From contig JAIUPT010000021.1 in assembly GCA_022315425.1 (NCBI GenBank), positions 682,001 to 746,000 of the forward strand: a stretch of 64,000 nucleotides of DNA, given 5' to 3'. The stretch is from Pseudevernia furfuracea. Lineage: Eukaryota > Ascomycota > Lecanoromycetes > Lecanorales > Parmeliaceae. The position numbers and the translations under genes are program-made. Below the pieces are notes generated by a model that was not told the origin of the DNA, searched no databases, and saw nothing but the letters and a program-made list of their open reading frames with translations. Shown here piece by piece: positions 34,251-45,751 of the stretch (position 1 is its first letter; each line of letters begins with the position of its first letter).

Positions 34251-34929
34251 GGTGAACGCACTCCCTAATGTTCTCAGTTCTGATGGGCGGTTTTCTATTG
34301 TTAGTCTGTAAGTTGAAGCGTTCGAAGCGTGATCTATCTGGACACGTGGGAATGGAGGATGATACTGAAAGCAGGCGGTGGGAGAGGACCAGATGGATTG
34401 TTAGCCCAATAGTAACAAAGACTTTGGCGGCTGGTTGGCAAGGTACTACTGAAAGCCAAACAAAGGCCAGCGATGCCTTCGACTTCATTCACATGACAAA
34501 ATGCATTGTTGTTTTGTTTTCTAGACCTCGCTCCTCGTACCTAAAACGCTGGTTCCCATGGACTTTTTAGCTTTGTCCGGCGCCGCGCACTTTTCCCCAT
34601 TTCAGATTGTGAATATCTTTTAAGATGTGTACCTTTGTCGTCCCGACTCTTTGTCAATATTTTTGTTGACATACTTCACACACGCTTCTATGATTTATAA
34701 CACTCTAGTAAGCTTGTTCTTACATCAACGAGAATTTTTTTCTCGCGCCTTGCAACAATTTGTTCACTTAATCGTCAAGGCCCACCTCAGTAAGGCGTGA
34801 TATATCAGTCAAATGTTTGTGCCCCCTCGAACTGCTCTTCTATGAATCAGTGCCTCCAATTTACCCTAACAACTGCAGACGCGACTCAAAGGTCTATAAC
34901 TGATCATCATCCTCGGCGTCTTCCAGAAC

Positions 34930-35535
34930 ATGTCCCAAACTCCAGTCAACACTCGTCCGACCGAGGAAGCTTTCGCCGCCTTGCTCATAATCACAACCTT
35001 GAGCTTCGGAAGCCTCTACGTTGTCGCGAAGACGGCTGGGACCCGGTTCGTGGACTCTCCACTCAAGAAATACAAACGTGGATCTGATGCTGACGAGGTT
35101 GACGAGAAGCCTGACACAAGTAAAGACAAGGAGCAGCATTTTTCTAGATGTGACGGAGACAGCGCGGACATCGTCCAGTCTCAGATGGAAATCGATAACG
35201 AAAACGAGAAAATCCCACCAATCCAAACCGAGATACAGGTTCCACAACTCCCTCGCGATCATAACCGGCACGAAGGCCTCAACGCCATCCGTGCCTGGGA
35301 AAAGGCCACCACCGATCGTATCCAGCGGCAGAAAGCAAAAAAGCTGCATCAACTCCCATCCCTCTGCCAGCGCCGCGAGATCAATAGCAAGCAGGGCCTC
35401 GAGGCCATTCTTGCCTGGGAGCAGTCTACTATGAGTCGGTTTCAGCATGAAAGGAAACGCCGGCTGGAGCGTCTTTCGGCGCTCGATCAGCGCGCGATCG
35501 GTGAAGAGAAAGGCCAAGAGGCGGCGGGTGCTTAG
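34930..35535 (+). CDS. Small membrane protein with two 35-aa charged repeats
   Basis: A 201-aa frame without introns. A hydrophobic helix at residues about 14-36 (AFAALLIITTLSFGSLYVVA) is followed by an acidic linker. Two tandem repeats come next: EGLNAIRAWEKATTDRIQRQ... at about 116-152, and QGLEAILAWEQSTMSRFQHE... at about 153-190. A third repeat is started at the C-terminus (KGQEA). The repeat coding on this strand favours it over the 226-codon antisense frame. Family unknown; an inner-membrane or ER-anchored coiled-coil protein is possible. Confidence 0.45.
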   Translation: MSQTPVNTRPTEEAFAALLIITTLSFGSLYVVAKTAGTRFVDSPLKKYKRGSDADEVDEKPDTSKDKEQHFSRCDGDSADIVQSQMEIDNENEKIPPIQTEIQVPQLPRDHNRHEGLNAIRAWEKATTDRIQRQKAKKLHQLPSLCQRREINSKQGLEAILAWEQSTMSRFQHERKRRLERLSALDQRAIGEEKGQEAAGA

Positions 35536-37410
35536 GAACGGGTGAGAATTGTCCGTGAGGCCATTATTGTTCATTGTTCATGGCTGAAGATGTCAAAATT
35601 TAGTTCTCAGCTATGACTTTGCGCTTGTCGGCTATCAAATAAGGTTCTCAGTCACCTGTTGGAAGGATACAAATACTGGTTCAGGGGAGTCCTGAGATAG
35701 AATAATTCAAGCATTCTACACATCACATACCTGAATCTTGACAGAAAATATCTCTTTGACGATAGCATTTCAAGGACGCTCATGTTTTCATCTTTAGAAA
35801 AAATCCTTTGCCGTAAAATATTTTCCAGACAGTTCCTTTGTCAATCAACTATCAAATGCGGATGCGTCATGGCGACAGGCGCGACGGGACTTTTGTTACC
35901 CTCATTACTCTCATATAGCGCCCCTAAAGCTCTCTATAGCGCGGATTACTCTGCCCGCCTACTACTCACAGAGGGGTCATACTCACCGTGAAAAGAGCCG
36001 TCGTGTAAGCTCAAAGATGGCCAAGCTGTGAGCATGAGATATGCGTCAACAGCAATATGAGTCTTCCTTTGGGATTTGCCCTATATAATGAGTGAAACAT
36101 GTGCTATAATCGCTAAACCTCATCTGTAAGCCCTAGCGCACTAGCCACCTTTATGACAGTAGCAGGCTTTCGTTACCCTTTTGTTATGTGAAATGCCGAC
36201 AGGTTGCCAATAGATGGACCCTAACAGAAATTAAAATCTCAATCAGCCGCCATCCTCCCTGCAAGGCTAGCCCCTTTAAGTTGTGAGGCGGAACACAACT
36301 TGCCATGTAAACCAGCGTGCGAGCCTTAATCCCCCTCCTTTGTGCAGCATAGCGAATGAGCGTACAATGTTACGCGCGCCTCGGCCACGAGTCTCGCACA
36401 TAACATATCCATTCGGTACAACGTTCAGACTGCGTCGACTTCAACGAGTTAGGCTCGAGAGCGATGTAAAGGCACGTCGCCCCGAACTTCTAGAAAATAG
36501 TCGTAGGATAGAAAAGGCCTGACTTGTCTTTTGAGGCTCCCTTTGACTATGCAACGCGATTACAACTTTTTCTTCGAGACAAATCCTCAATTCTACTTCT
36601 GACGCCGGTCTTAGATATTCGCTTCGACTACATATACTACGAGTACAGTACAGTATTGAGACCAAAACTGATTTGCTCCGAATGAACCGCAAAGCCCGCC
36701 GCTTGCTTGATGACCATCTTGTTCGAGCCGAAGCTAATGCACTCGGAAGCCGAATAGCTACGATGGCCATCCATCGTCCTCCAACATTACGTCGCTGTCG
36801 CTTAGCGTCCTTGTTTTATCACCCGATGACCCCTTCAAGCCCTTATGATCATTGATGAAATATCTGGGCAGTCAGGCATATTGTACTGAGTTGTACTACT
36901 ATGTCGAGCGATGGAACACTTGGCCTCTATTTTGACACAGACACAACGACGTATGGAACACCAAGTCTTCTAGTCTCGACCGTTGCAATGAACAGGAACC
37001 TCACCCCTAAATATATTACACGGCTACCTATCCAGATTGAAAGAGGCACAAAAGAATCGCATCATTCGGGATATATGTGTCAGACTATCAAATAAGTGGA
37101 CGTTCTTCTCGGCTTGAAGAGTATACGGCCTGCGGGCCCGCGAGACGGCTCAATACCAGCCTCTTATGGTTAATATTAAGGACGAGCAGTTTACGAGTTG
37201 CTTCTGGGGTACGAGTGCAATCCATTTTGACAAACCAACTGGCATTGGAGGGTCTTTCGCAAATTATCTCCGGACCCGTAAACCGAATTTTCCGCTGAGA
37301 AGGGGCCCCCGACACTTTCTTGCTCAACACCTCGAACGTATTTGCGGTCAGCCTGGTGGCGCCTCGGCCTGACTGAGACGACGAAGGAGCCATCCCTCTA
37401 TCTAGAATTC
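35536..37410. other. Gene-poor stretch
   Basis: No gene recognised. Short frames (for example 36441-36770 minus, 36673-36855 plus) overlap on both strands without splice or domain support. The sequence looks like decayed single-copy DNA. Confidence 0.5.
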
Positions 37411-37755
37411 CTATACTTCTCCCCAATAAGTGCGCAAGATGAATTCCATAGACGGTAGACGCTGGCAGACTGCCATCCAATACTCAAGACAGTCCACGGG
37501 GTCTGGGCGGCAACATCCAGCTCTAAATATATGAGGTTGGCGACAATTCATCTGTCTTGGCTGACGAGGCGTTAGCTGACCAACGAACATCTCTAGCGAA
37601 GGCGGACATGCAAATTCGATAGCGTAACTATTAATGAACACATAGTCAAATTCTGGTCTAAGGGATAGCGAAGCCAATCGCAGACTTCTTGTAAATTGGT
37701 AATGGGTATGCATGGTACTTATTGCTGACAAAGGTGTCCCCTTGCCACCTTCCAT
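37411..37755 (-). pseudogene. DUF7730-like fragment
   Basis: The minus-strand frame contains the order typical of fungal DUF7730-type proteins: a collapsed 'small structure' motif (FVFINSYAIEFACPPSLEMFVGQL, seen as NSYAIEFACPPSLEMFV), a basic stretch and WMAVCQRLPSMEFILRTY. The N-terminal part of the usual protein is missing and no introns restore it. Assignment is tentative and based on pattern memory. Confidence 0.3.
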
Positions 37756-38389
37756 GGTCTTCCATTGGTCTTACTATAAGAACTACTAACTCAACTCTTT
37801 CCGGTGGCGGTTTTGGCGTCGTGGTGTATATTAGGACCCTGATGATCGCCCGTCCCACGGTGTTCTTCTAGATACTTCTTTCATCTGCAGCACCGCTTTG
37901 CCATCCTTGCTCAAAAATCCCAGTGCATGCTATCAAGAATCACGTGTTCCATTTGGCTTCTCTGCATCTTCATCAACCAAGCAGTGTATGACCCCAAGCC
38001 CCGTCGCGTGATACGTACTTGAATAAGCCTCGAAATCTATTACCTCACTTCATGACCTTCACCTTGGAAGCACTGATGGCAAAAGTAAATAGGCTGGGCG
38101 TCGCCTTTCCATTACGGTTAATGGAGACTTAAAGTTCTGACAGTGAAAAAGCGCAAACACGGAAATTTTCTGACTGTGTCCCTGGATACGATATCCCATC
38201 AGCTCGGTAGATCCAGAGCCGTAAGGACTTTGGGAGGCGAATCCCTGTTTGCAATAGAAGGTATAAAAAGCTGCTTTCGAGCTTTTGGTTTTTGATCCTC
38301 ACTTTCCAAAAACAAATACCTTTACTGCCAAAGTCCTTCTATCACTCTCCCCTCATCAATCAGCCCCAAGAACACCAACATACGCAACC

Positions 38390-38912
38390 ATGCATTTTCT
38401 CCCGCTCCTCTCTCTCGCCTCCCTCACCCTCGCCGCTCCCCACCTTAAACGCCAATCTTGTTCCCCCGGCTCAACCCTGCAATGGACAATCACAGGCTTT
38501 AACACTTTCACCGCCAGCCCAGGCCCCAACGGCGTCAGCAGCATCTCCTTCGACTTCTCCGACACGACCAGCGGGACCAGCAGCGAGTGCGGCCGAAGCT
38601 TGCCTCCCGGCTCCGGGCAATCGGCCGCCGATCCCGACAACTACTATTCATGCGACAATTCGGCATTCCAGTATAGATGGGATGGGACGACACTGTCGCT
38701 GAGCGAGACTTTGGCGTGTGGAGCGTAAGTGGTTGCTGTATCATTCGATCAAAGCCTCCATACTGACGGATGGTAGTTTGGCGACGGGCAGTACGGAACC
38801 GTCGTTGGATTGCTTTCCCAACCCTGAAGGTGATGGGATTGCTGGAAATGCTGGGACGGAGTGTGAGACGCCTACGGCGTCGATATTCCTTACTGGAACC
38901 GTTGATGCTTGA
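38390..38912 (+). CDS. Small Cys-containing secreted protein, 156 aa, candidate effector
   Basis: Exons 38390-38724 and 38777-38912 (intron 52 bp) give 156 aa. The signal peptide is MHFLPLLSLASLTLAAP, followed by HLKR|Q, a Kex2-type processing site, so the mature protein would start QSCSPGSTLQW. Six Cys residues lie in the mature part (QSC, SEC, YSC, LAC, LDC, TEC), suggesting three disulphides. Two family-like features are QWTITGFNTFTASPGPNG near the start and a C-terminal LTGTVDA strand. No homologue recognised. A TATA-like GTATAAAA lies about 125 bp upstream. Small size, Cys content and its gene-poor setting are typical of candidate effectors, but function is unknown. Confidence 0.7.
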
Positions 38913-39628
38913 GAGGGTGGAGGTGGAGGAGATTGGGGAGCACCCGAAGGAGACAAAAGACAAATTGGTAAAAAGAAAAGTTGCACTCTAGAATGGAACA
39001 TTTAGATATGTTGAGACCTTTTTTTTTCGCTATGATTATTTTCTACCTTGAGGTCGCGTGATTTGATGATATTACCGACATGGTTCTCAGTGTTACGGAC
39101 AGCTGTGGACAATGAATGTACCTAGTGCCGTGCAGTCGTTCCTGTCGGTGACATTACTAGCTTCTAATGTCCATAAAGCTGCGAAATGAGAAGTGGTCCT
39201 GATCCTTCAGCGCCGGGATAATGCGTGTCTCGAGCCTTTATATCTCCCTAAGCGAAGCTAGAAGGAGATGGTTTACGGAAGTTGACACCAAAAGTCTTGC
39301 TCCCGCCAACAAAAGGGTCAAATAGAGGGCTGACTGTCAGAGTTGTAGCGTGGGTGCAGGACGTGCAGGACCTTTGTTGTCAATCTCCGTAGGTAGGGTC
39401 TCATTTCCCCCATTTTGGGGAAGCCATTTAAAAGCTTCGTACAATGCCACTAACTTATGCAGTGATGATTGTTGGAAATCGGTGCTGCAGCCCTATTGGT
39501 GAACCGGTCAACACAGCAGTACTAGTGGATTTCTAGCGCACGCAGGCCTATCTAATCTAGTTAATCAATCAGTCAATCCTTCCATAATCTTCTCGGCAGG
39601 CTTGCAGGAGGGACTCAGTAATCATTGA

Positions 39629-39856
39629 AGCAAGCTGACGAGATGTGCCCCTCGTCCAGATTTTATTCCTTCCAGCGTTCTCCGGCCAGAGGAAGGAAAG
39701 CTTTCTGAACCTATTGTCAACAACATTCAGGTTCCGCCAAAAATCATTTCTGTATTAAAGTCTATACCTGAGGTTAAGACTGTGCGTAAAGAACCTATTC
39801 GCGGGGCGAATAGGAATATTATACTGGTAATACAAAGTGCTTGTACTTGTAAATGA
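39629..39856 (+). other. Unassigned open segment with a 9-bp hairpin
   Basis: Seventy-five stop-free codons without ATG read SVLRPEEGKLSEP, then PPKIISVLKSIPEVKTVRKE, and look like protein sequence. Within it CCTATTCGC-GGG-GCGAATAGG (39800-39820) forms a perfect 9-bp hairpin. It may be an exon or a TE relic; nothing decides it. Confidence 0.2.
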
Positions 39857-40286
39857 CATGCTCCAGATAGAAATGAAAATTCAACCTATCCACAGATGTT
39901 TTTCGGGCCGTCCTGGAAAACCGCTCTCCTACAGTGCCATAACGGAGTTGAGCGCGGATAGACGGCTTCAGCTAGTATAAATCAGATGACAGTGGAAGCG
40001 GTGGCGGCACAGACCTACCCGATGCTCGTGGGTGTCATTTTAGTTGAAAGGATTGAGCTGATGGTGGAACATTAATATGACACTCAAGAGGGGCAAAACA
40101 AGATACCGCCCCGGCGTTTGGGTTGAATCCTGTGGCTGTGTGAGAATCTTATGCTTCTGCAGTACATACCTTAATTTACAGCCCCTCAGGAAGTAATCCT
40201 GCCCCGCTTCATTTCCCGGAACAGCCTACGTCGAGCCTACTTCTCAGCCTTATTAAATTGTACTCAATAAGATTGAATCCATCATG

Positions 40287-40352
40287 CATGACTCGCGTCT
40301 TGGAAGGTCTCGTTGGCATTCATGACTCGCGTCTTGGAAATTCTCATTGGCC
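40287..40352. repeat. 34-bp direct repeat, two copies
   Basis: CATGACTCGCGTCTTGGAA begins at 40287 and again at 40321, followed in both by a (T/G)CTC(G/A)TTGGC segment. No further copies seen in the window. Confidence 0.8.
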
Positions 40353-41124
40353 AAGGTACGTCAAGATGCATCGAATGTGTACAGAGCTGAAGAGTCCCAG
40401 GTTATGAAAGTGCATGTGGAGCTGTGGTTTTGCAAGGCTGCAACATTGCATCCACACAAGAACTGAAAGACAGCTCATGTGATGATGCTCCGGTTGATTC
40501 AACTGGCATTTGTTCATCGGGGATTTCACCTGTGACGCAGATCCCTGCAAGCTGACGGTATCATTATTCTGCTTTCGGTCTTCGACTGTTTCATCCTTTT
40601 TCAATTTTCGGGAGCGCCGATATGCATAGATAATCTACAGCCGAGGTAACATTTCTAGTCTCAGGACCTTTTGAAAGAATCCTTTGAATATAGGGTAGCT
40701 CGATAGGATTGCTATTCGCAATAATAAGCACCCGCAGGATTGTCGCAATGATGCATGCACTAGCCTCGACCTCAAAAAGGCTCTAACCGAAGGAACATCT
40801 ATACGGCTTTCAGACACATTTGGGGGGTGGGCTGACTGCGGCGTCAACGCAACAGCTCAGAGAATCTCTAATCCACCTCCCATCGACGAGTCCAAGTGTT
40901 GCATAGCTGCCCTGGATACTACATTCCGGTATCAAGTGCTTTCATTGTAATCGCACTGTCACTTCCGTGGACTGATACACTACCCACGTCATTGAGATAC
41001 TAATAGCTCCTCTTTCGGCTCCTGCGCTCAAGCTTGATATGCCTTCTGCTCCTCAAGCTGGCCTCTAGAGCATTCTGAGTCCTACTTCTCGACTCTTGTG
41101 CCTGTAATTTGGATAGTCGCAGAC

Positions 41125-42693
41125 ATGAGCTCAGCTGATACTCTCAACGAGCCTTTCCACCCGCCTCCACCTGGTCTGGTACCAAACCACTTGAATCCGC
41201 AGACTCGAGGGCGCGATATCACAATAACATGTTCAGTGTTCCTAAGCATGATGATTTGTTTTGTATCCATCCGAACCTATACAAAGTTATGGATCATGCG
41301 GAAGGTCACTTGGGATGACCGTATGTTGCCTCATGCTTTCACTTCAGGTTCAAGGCAAGCTAATCACCGCTACAAGTAACATGTCTTATCGGATTTGTAT
41401 GAAAGACCTTGAGCGTGCTCTTAGTATTTATGCTAAATACGCACCTTCGATAGCTTCTGACCGTGACTTATTATGCCACCTGTGTGCGAGGTACGTGTGA
41501 ATTGGACTTTCAGACCTATCAAAGTATCTCTTTAATTTGTGTTTAGATGTACTCAATGGATACGTTGGGTATCACTCGTGGGATGTGACATCACAAGAGA
41601 TCGCAGCCAGCGACTTCTATGTCGTCAGTGCTATCGTCGTACACTCATTTAACGGGATACTGATCTACAGGAAAGCTCTCTTACGTGCAGGAGTTGGTGA
41701 ATCCACTGGCTCTAGGGTTTATCAAGCTGTCGTTTTTCATCCTTTACTCGCAAATCTTCAAGCCGTCCCCAAAAATGAAAATAGTGATCTGGATTGGTGC
41801 CACAATCTGCACCATCTTTTACAGTCTGGTCTTTGCGCTCAATATGTACTTTTCGACACCGCGTCGGGGAGAGACCTATCTCACACATTCCCTAAACCCA
41901 GTTACCACAGGTGGATTACGTCTGTCTGTTCCATTTGCTGCTATCGGGCTGGTCTTCGATCTCGTCATTATCACGATACCTATCTACGGCGTCTGCCAGC
42001 TTCAGCTCTCAGGTCGGCAGAAATTCAGTATTAGTTTGGTCTTCTTGACCGGAGGCTTGTGAGTATCTGCTCAGCATAAAAAGCGTCGCACTTACTCATT
42101 AACGGTCAGTGCTTGCGTGTCTGCAATGCTCACTCTCAACTATCGGGTTGCAATTCAAACCACAGACGATGTCTTCAGAGTTTTAGTACCCAATCTAATA
42201 ACCTCGTGAGTTAGCCGTTCCCCTCCTTTTCCCAGATCTCTAATTCGTCCGCAGGCTTGTGGAAATGATGATTGGCGTCATCTGTGCGTGCGCGCCCTCA
42301 CTCTCTAAAATGCTGCACGAGCACCCACCCTCATACGAAATAATCAAATCGCGCCTCCAATCTCCATTCAAATCTACCTCTCAGTTCCTGTCAAAAGGTT
42401 CAGCGAAATCGTCATGGAGAGATCAGCGACGAGATTCGGACAGCGGCGATCATATCTTTTATGAAGAGCGCTTGACGGGAGGAAAGATTGCAAGCGACAG
42501 AGGATATGAATTGCATAACGGCAATTTCTTTCGACACGTCGTTGGGGAAGGCCCGGGGGGCTTCGCTGTGGGGGATGGTAGCCATGTGAAGAGCGAGATT
42601 CTTCAGGAACGTGCGGCTGGTGATGAACTATACCAAGGGAATAAATGCATATGGGCACCACTCCCGGCAGTCACGGAGGCCAATATGGTGTGA
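41125..42693 (+). CDS. PTH11-type rhodopsin-domain membrane protein (putative receptor)
   Basis: Seven exons: 41125-41320, 41377-41396, 41454-41490, 41547-41627, 41671-42058, 42110-42205 and 42255-42693. They join in phase to 418 aa. Two are microexons of 20 and 37 nt; they restore the family motif WDDLTCLIGFLLTV followed by GYVGYHSWDV. Seven hydrophobic segments are spread over about residues 30-285, then comes a cytosolic Ser/Lys-rich tail. Family features: a first helix ending before TYTKLWIMRKVTWDD, a NPLALGFIKLSFFILY helix, and VPNLITSLVEMMIGVICACAPSL. The family includes Magnaporthe Pth11, a surface-sensing GPCR-like protein; a CFEM domain is absent here. The role as a receptor is inferred. 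The 43-bp fourth intron is very short but in frame. Confidence 0.8.
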
Positions 42694-42916
42694 TCGACTG
42701 ACCGAGAATTTGACGTCTGGCAAGGGATCATGCGCAATATCTGTTTCGAGGATGGTGCTCCTCCAAATCGATTACTGAGCTCTTTATCTGTAAAAGACGA
42801 TACCCTTTCTCTCTCCAGGTTCAACGGGCAGACCTGTCGTTGTCTGCGCGCATATTGGTTGTTCGCTGCATCTGGCACCGCCGTCTAGCCTTGATTTCCA
42901 CCCAGGCAGTACACCG

Positions 42917-43605
42917 CTAGAGATCAATGAGGCTATCCATGTTCCCCCTTGTTTTGAGTCGACTGGCGGGGAAATGTTTCCTTGCCTCCACCAATTCGAT
43001 GAGCGCCTTGGTTGGCTCGATCACCTCGTCCACCCGCGATCCGGGCTTGGAGAGATTTTCGTCAATCCAGGAGACTTGGCGTATATCGCCTTCCAACATC
43101 GCCTTCTCTCGAATTCCTAGAACTCTCTTCCGCTCACGCGCGAGGTCTCTGAGCTGTCGGTTCGTCAAATAAATGAGTGCGACGTTCTTCCGTAAAGGAT
43201 TCCGAGTCCCTTCTCTGTTTCTCGTTTTCTGCTTTCCGTCTCATCGTTAGTTTCGAGGGCAAGGAGATCTTCGAAAGCATCACGCCACTGACGTTTTGGT
43301 AGCTGGCCTTCTAGATGCAGTGGAGAGTATGAGCTTTGAAGTATGTAGTCCACTGGCCACATTCGAGATGGTGTGGGCGTTTCTTGCGCAGAAGGGCGAG
43401 AGGAAGTCATGGTGATGGGGGGCATCAGTAGCAAATTTAGAATCATTGAAAGTAATAATACAATCTCCAATTCGGGAGTCGGGGCCGGTTGGACCTTTTG
43501 TCTTTGGAGTCGGGCATTTTGTAGAGGAGATGGAGGTGGTGGAGATTGGAGCATCACCTCTTCCCTTGCATGATTCATTTGAGCACGATGTCTCGAGAGC
43601 GACAA
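42917..43605 (-). pseudogene. Truncated, frameshifted tandem paralogue of the 43779-44918 gene
   Basis: The upstream frame (43605-43165) contains MWPVDYILQSSYSP, then LPKRQWRDAFEDLLALE. These align with MWPVGYIIGSPYSP and LPKRDWRNAFEDLLALE of the neighbouring 379-aa protein. Near 43175 the homologous reading moves to another frame (42917-43168 and the bases just before it), where DIRQVSWIDENLSK aligns with DPSFISWLDEKKKM. It then stops at the position equivalent to about residue 190 of the paralogue, so the whole C-terminal half is missing. The N-terminal part is also unrelated. It is a pseudogene by tandem duplication, frameshift and truncation. Confidence 0.55.
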
Positions 43606-43778
43606 TCTCTATGTAGCGGCCCTGACATCTCCTCTTGGCCCGAATCTGGAATTTCTATCTTCCACATACCGAAAGTGTGCTACGCTATTATCCCTTTGCC
43701 ATTAATCTTTTCCTATCTTACCTCATACAAAGTGCAATCCTATCTTATGGAACTACACAATCAGGCTCCTCCAATACT

Positions 43779-44918
43779 TCAGTCCAAGGATGCCTCTTCA
43801 ATTGGTTCATCAAATCCGAGCATGCGATCTTGGATCAAAGCTCGGGCCTCTTCCACCTCTTGCAGCACCTTTCCAGGTTCCTGAACCATCACCTTTTCCT
43901 GGAAATCACCGTTTGTAAGATAGTTCCTCATCACCACTTTAGTCACCATCTTTCCATCGGGGAGCGTGATACGTTCTGCAACCGTTGTTTGCATCCGAAA
44001 GCAAGGACGATCAGGAATCCTGCTCGTGTATGTAGGCTCATCTGGCGGAGGCTGTGGAGAGCTACCGTCATCAACAAATTGATGATCATCTACTGGCACG
44101 GTTGACGGCCGATGTGATACCTCGTACATGGGTGGCCCAGGAGTTCCTTCGTGTAAGGGTTTGCCGTGTTTGAAGTGCTCGCGCAGCTCATTTTCGCTAA
44201 ACTTAATGCCATCTTCTGGAGTTCCGAGAACCATCAATTCGCCTTCTTCGCTATCTTCTAACGTTGAGTTCCAGCTTGTCAACGCACCGCTTGTGATTAG
44301 AGACGCCATCCATTGGCCCCGATCTTTTCGTAGACTAGCCGACCATTCTCTGCGAATCTCTTCCATGGTCTTGAATGCCTTGGCAGTGTCGACGCGACGC
44401 TGCACCATTTCTGCCACCATTTTCTTCTTTTCGTCCAACCAGGAAATGAAAGAAGGGTCTGTCTGATTGCCTGGGGATTTGGCGAGGTTGAGAGCTGTCT
44501 GCACGAGATTATAGGTGTGAGCATTCCGCGCGTTAAACTTGTTGAGCTTTTCGATGCAGGATTTTGCCCTTTCCCAATTAACCTTTGCAGCAACGGCCTG
44601 TTCTTGCTTCCTGCTCTCAAGGCTAACCATTTCACCACCAGACTCCAGAGCAAGTAAGTCTTCGAACGCGTTTCGCCAATCGCGTTTCGGTAGCTCCTGT
44701 TCAACCCAAAAGGGAGAGTATGGACTGCCTATGATGTATCCCACAGGCCACATCGATGGACTCAAAAGCCATTCTTTCCTGGCTTGGCTCATCCTCTCGT
44801 GGTATGATATACTCTCAGTGTTCTGAGATGGTTCAAGAACAGACTTCTTGCAATTATCGCAGAGCACCGAGCCAGGATCTGGGCCGGAAGGCTGCCCAGG
44901 ACTAGATGGAGATGCCAT
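43779..44918 (-). CDS. Hypothetical protein, 379 aa
   Basis: A continuous frame. Visible features are one CxxC pair near the N-terminus (LCDNCKKS, residues about 19-26), a Trp/Pro-rich block (LSPSMWPVGYIIGSPYSPFW), and LPKRDWRNAFEDLLALESG. A long helical middle (about 95-205, with RKDRGQWMASL) and an acidic linker follow. The C-terminal region (about 295-365) is beta-like with RITLPDGKMVTKVVMRN and may be a small domain. I do not recognise the family. The presence of a decayed tandem copy next to it suggests a duplicating accessory gene. No signal peptide or membrane segment. Confidence 0.6.
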   Translation of the reverse strand: MASPSSPGQPSGPDPGSVLCDNCKKSVLEPSQNTESISYHERMSQARKEWLLSPSMWPVGYIIGSPYSPFWVEQELPKRDWRNAFEDLLALESGGEMVSLESRKQEQAVAAKVNWERAKSCIEKLNKFNARNAHTYNLVQTALNLAKSPGNQTDPSFISWLDEKKKMVAEMVQRRVDTAKAFKTMEEIRREWSASLRKDRGQWMASLITSGALTSWNSTLEDSEEGELMVLGTPEDGIKFSENELREHFKHGKPLHEGTPGPPMYEVSHRPSTVPVDDHQFVDDGSSPQPPPDEPTYTSRIPDRPCFRMQTTVAERITLPDGKMVTKVVMRNYLTNGDFQEKVMVQEPGKVLQEVEEARALIQDRMLGFDEPIEEASLD

Positions 44919-45542
44919 GAGAACGGCTGGAGCGCTGGGCAGTCAACTACGGCAAAAGGTTTGTCAGGAGAGATTACATGCGCTTGAAGCGAAGAAAAAT
45001 TACTCACGATTCTAACAACAGCAAAGACTAGTGACGAAAGTCACGAGGATACAGTAGAGGTACGCAAGGGATGATCTCCCCGGGGCCCCGCACTCGCGCC
45101 AAGTTGGTCTCGAGGCAGTATACTCGTGTCTACCAGGATACGCACCACCCTGGCAAATGCACCACTCGTAACAACACCGGACTCGCTCCTAAACTCTTTC
45201 GGTGCTCTGGATTTCAAACAGCCCTCCGGGATTAACGGTGAAGTCGAATATAGACAATGGGTATCCGTGTGGACCGGGAAGGTGCCCCTCAAAATGCAAG
45301 TACGTCGGGTCCGACACTCATCCTGCCCGGAAAATTCGAGGGGATGTCAATATATCAACAAAAGATATACCCGTACTTGTATCACGTCCCTTTGTTTACG
45401 CATAGCTTTGTGCACGTTCATCGGAACCAACTGGCTCTCTCTATCGAGAATCAGTTTCCGTTCAGGCATTATAAAGATCGTTCATGAAACGTTGAGCAGA
45501 GTTGTCGCCTTGTCTTGACAAGCTGCCCGAATCTCACTCCAA

Positions 45543-45751
45543 TTTTTCGCTCTGCCTGCATAAGTTCTGCTGAAACACTACTTTTTCAGCGTGGGCGTCA
45601 TCATTGCAGCCTGTTTCCCAAATATGTGCCGTCTCATTGGGCGGTCACTCTCTCCGAATTTTCGCTCTGCCTGCAGAAGTTCTGCTGAAACATCATTTGC
45701 AGCCTATTTCCCAAAAATGTGCCGTCTCATCGGGCGGTCACCCTCTCCGAT
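45543..45751. repeat. Imperfect tandem duplication (about 115/92 bp)
   Basis: CGCTCTGCCTGCA..AAGTTCTGCTGAAACA occurs at 45548 and 45663. It is followed each time by GCAGCCT(G/A)TTTCCCAAA(T/A)ATGTGCCGTCTCAT(T/C)GGGCGGTCAC (broken here to show variants). The second unit lacks about 23 bp. A stop-free frame crosses both copies (45591-45893), but I see no sign that it is a gene. Confidence 0.75.

Larger units (their letters stand above)
38913..41124. other. 2.2-kb gene-poor stretch
   Basis: No complete gene recognised. It includes a stopless 75-codon segment (39629-39856) and a direct repeat (40287-40352), listed separately. Confidence 0.5.

Noticed and set aside
34894..35574. Minus-strand frame of 226 codons opposite the 201-aa TM/repeat protein
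   Set aside because: The plus strand carries a credible membrane helix and two matching protein repeats, so the antisense frame is taken as a shadow.
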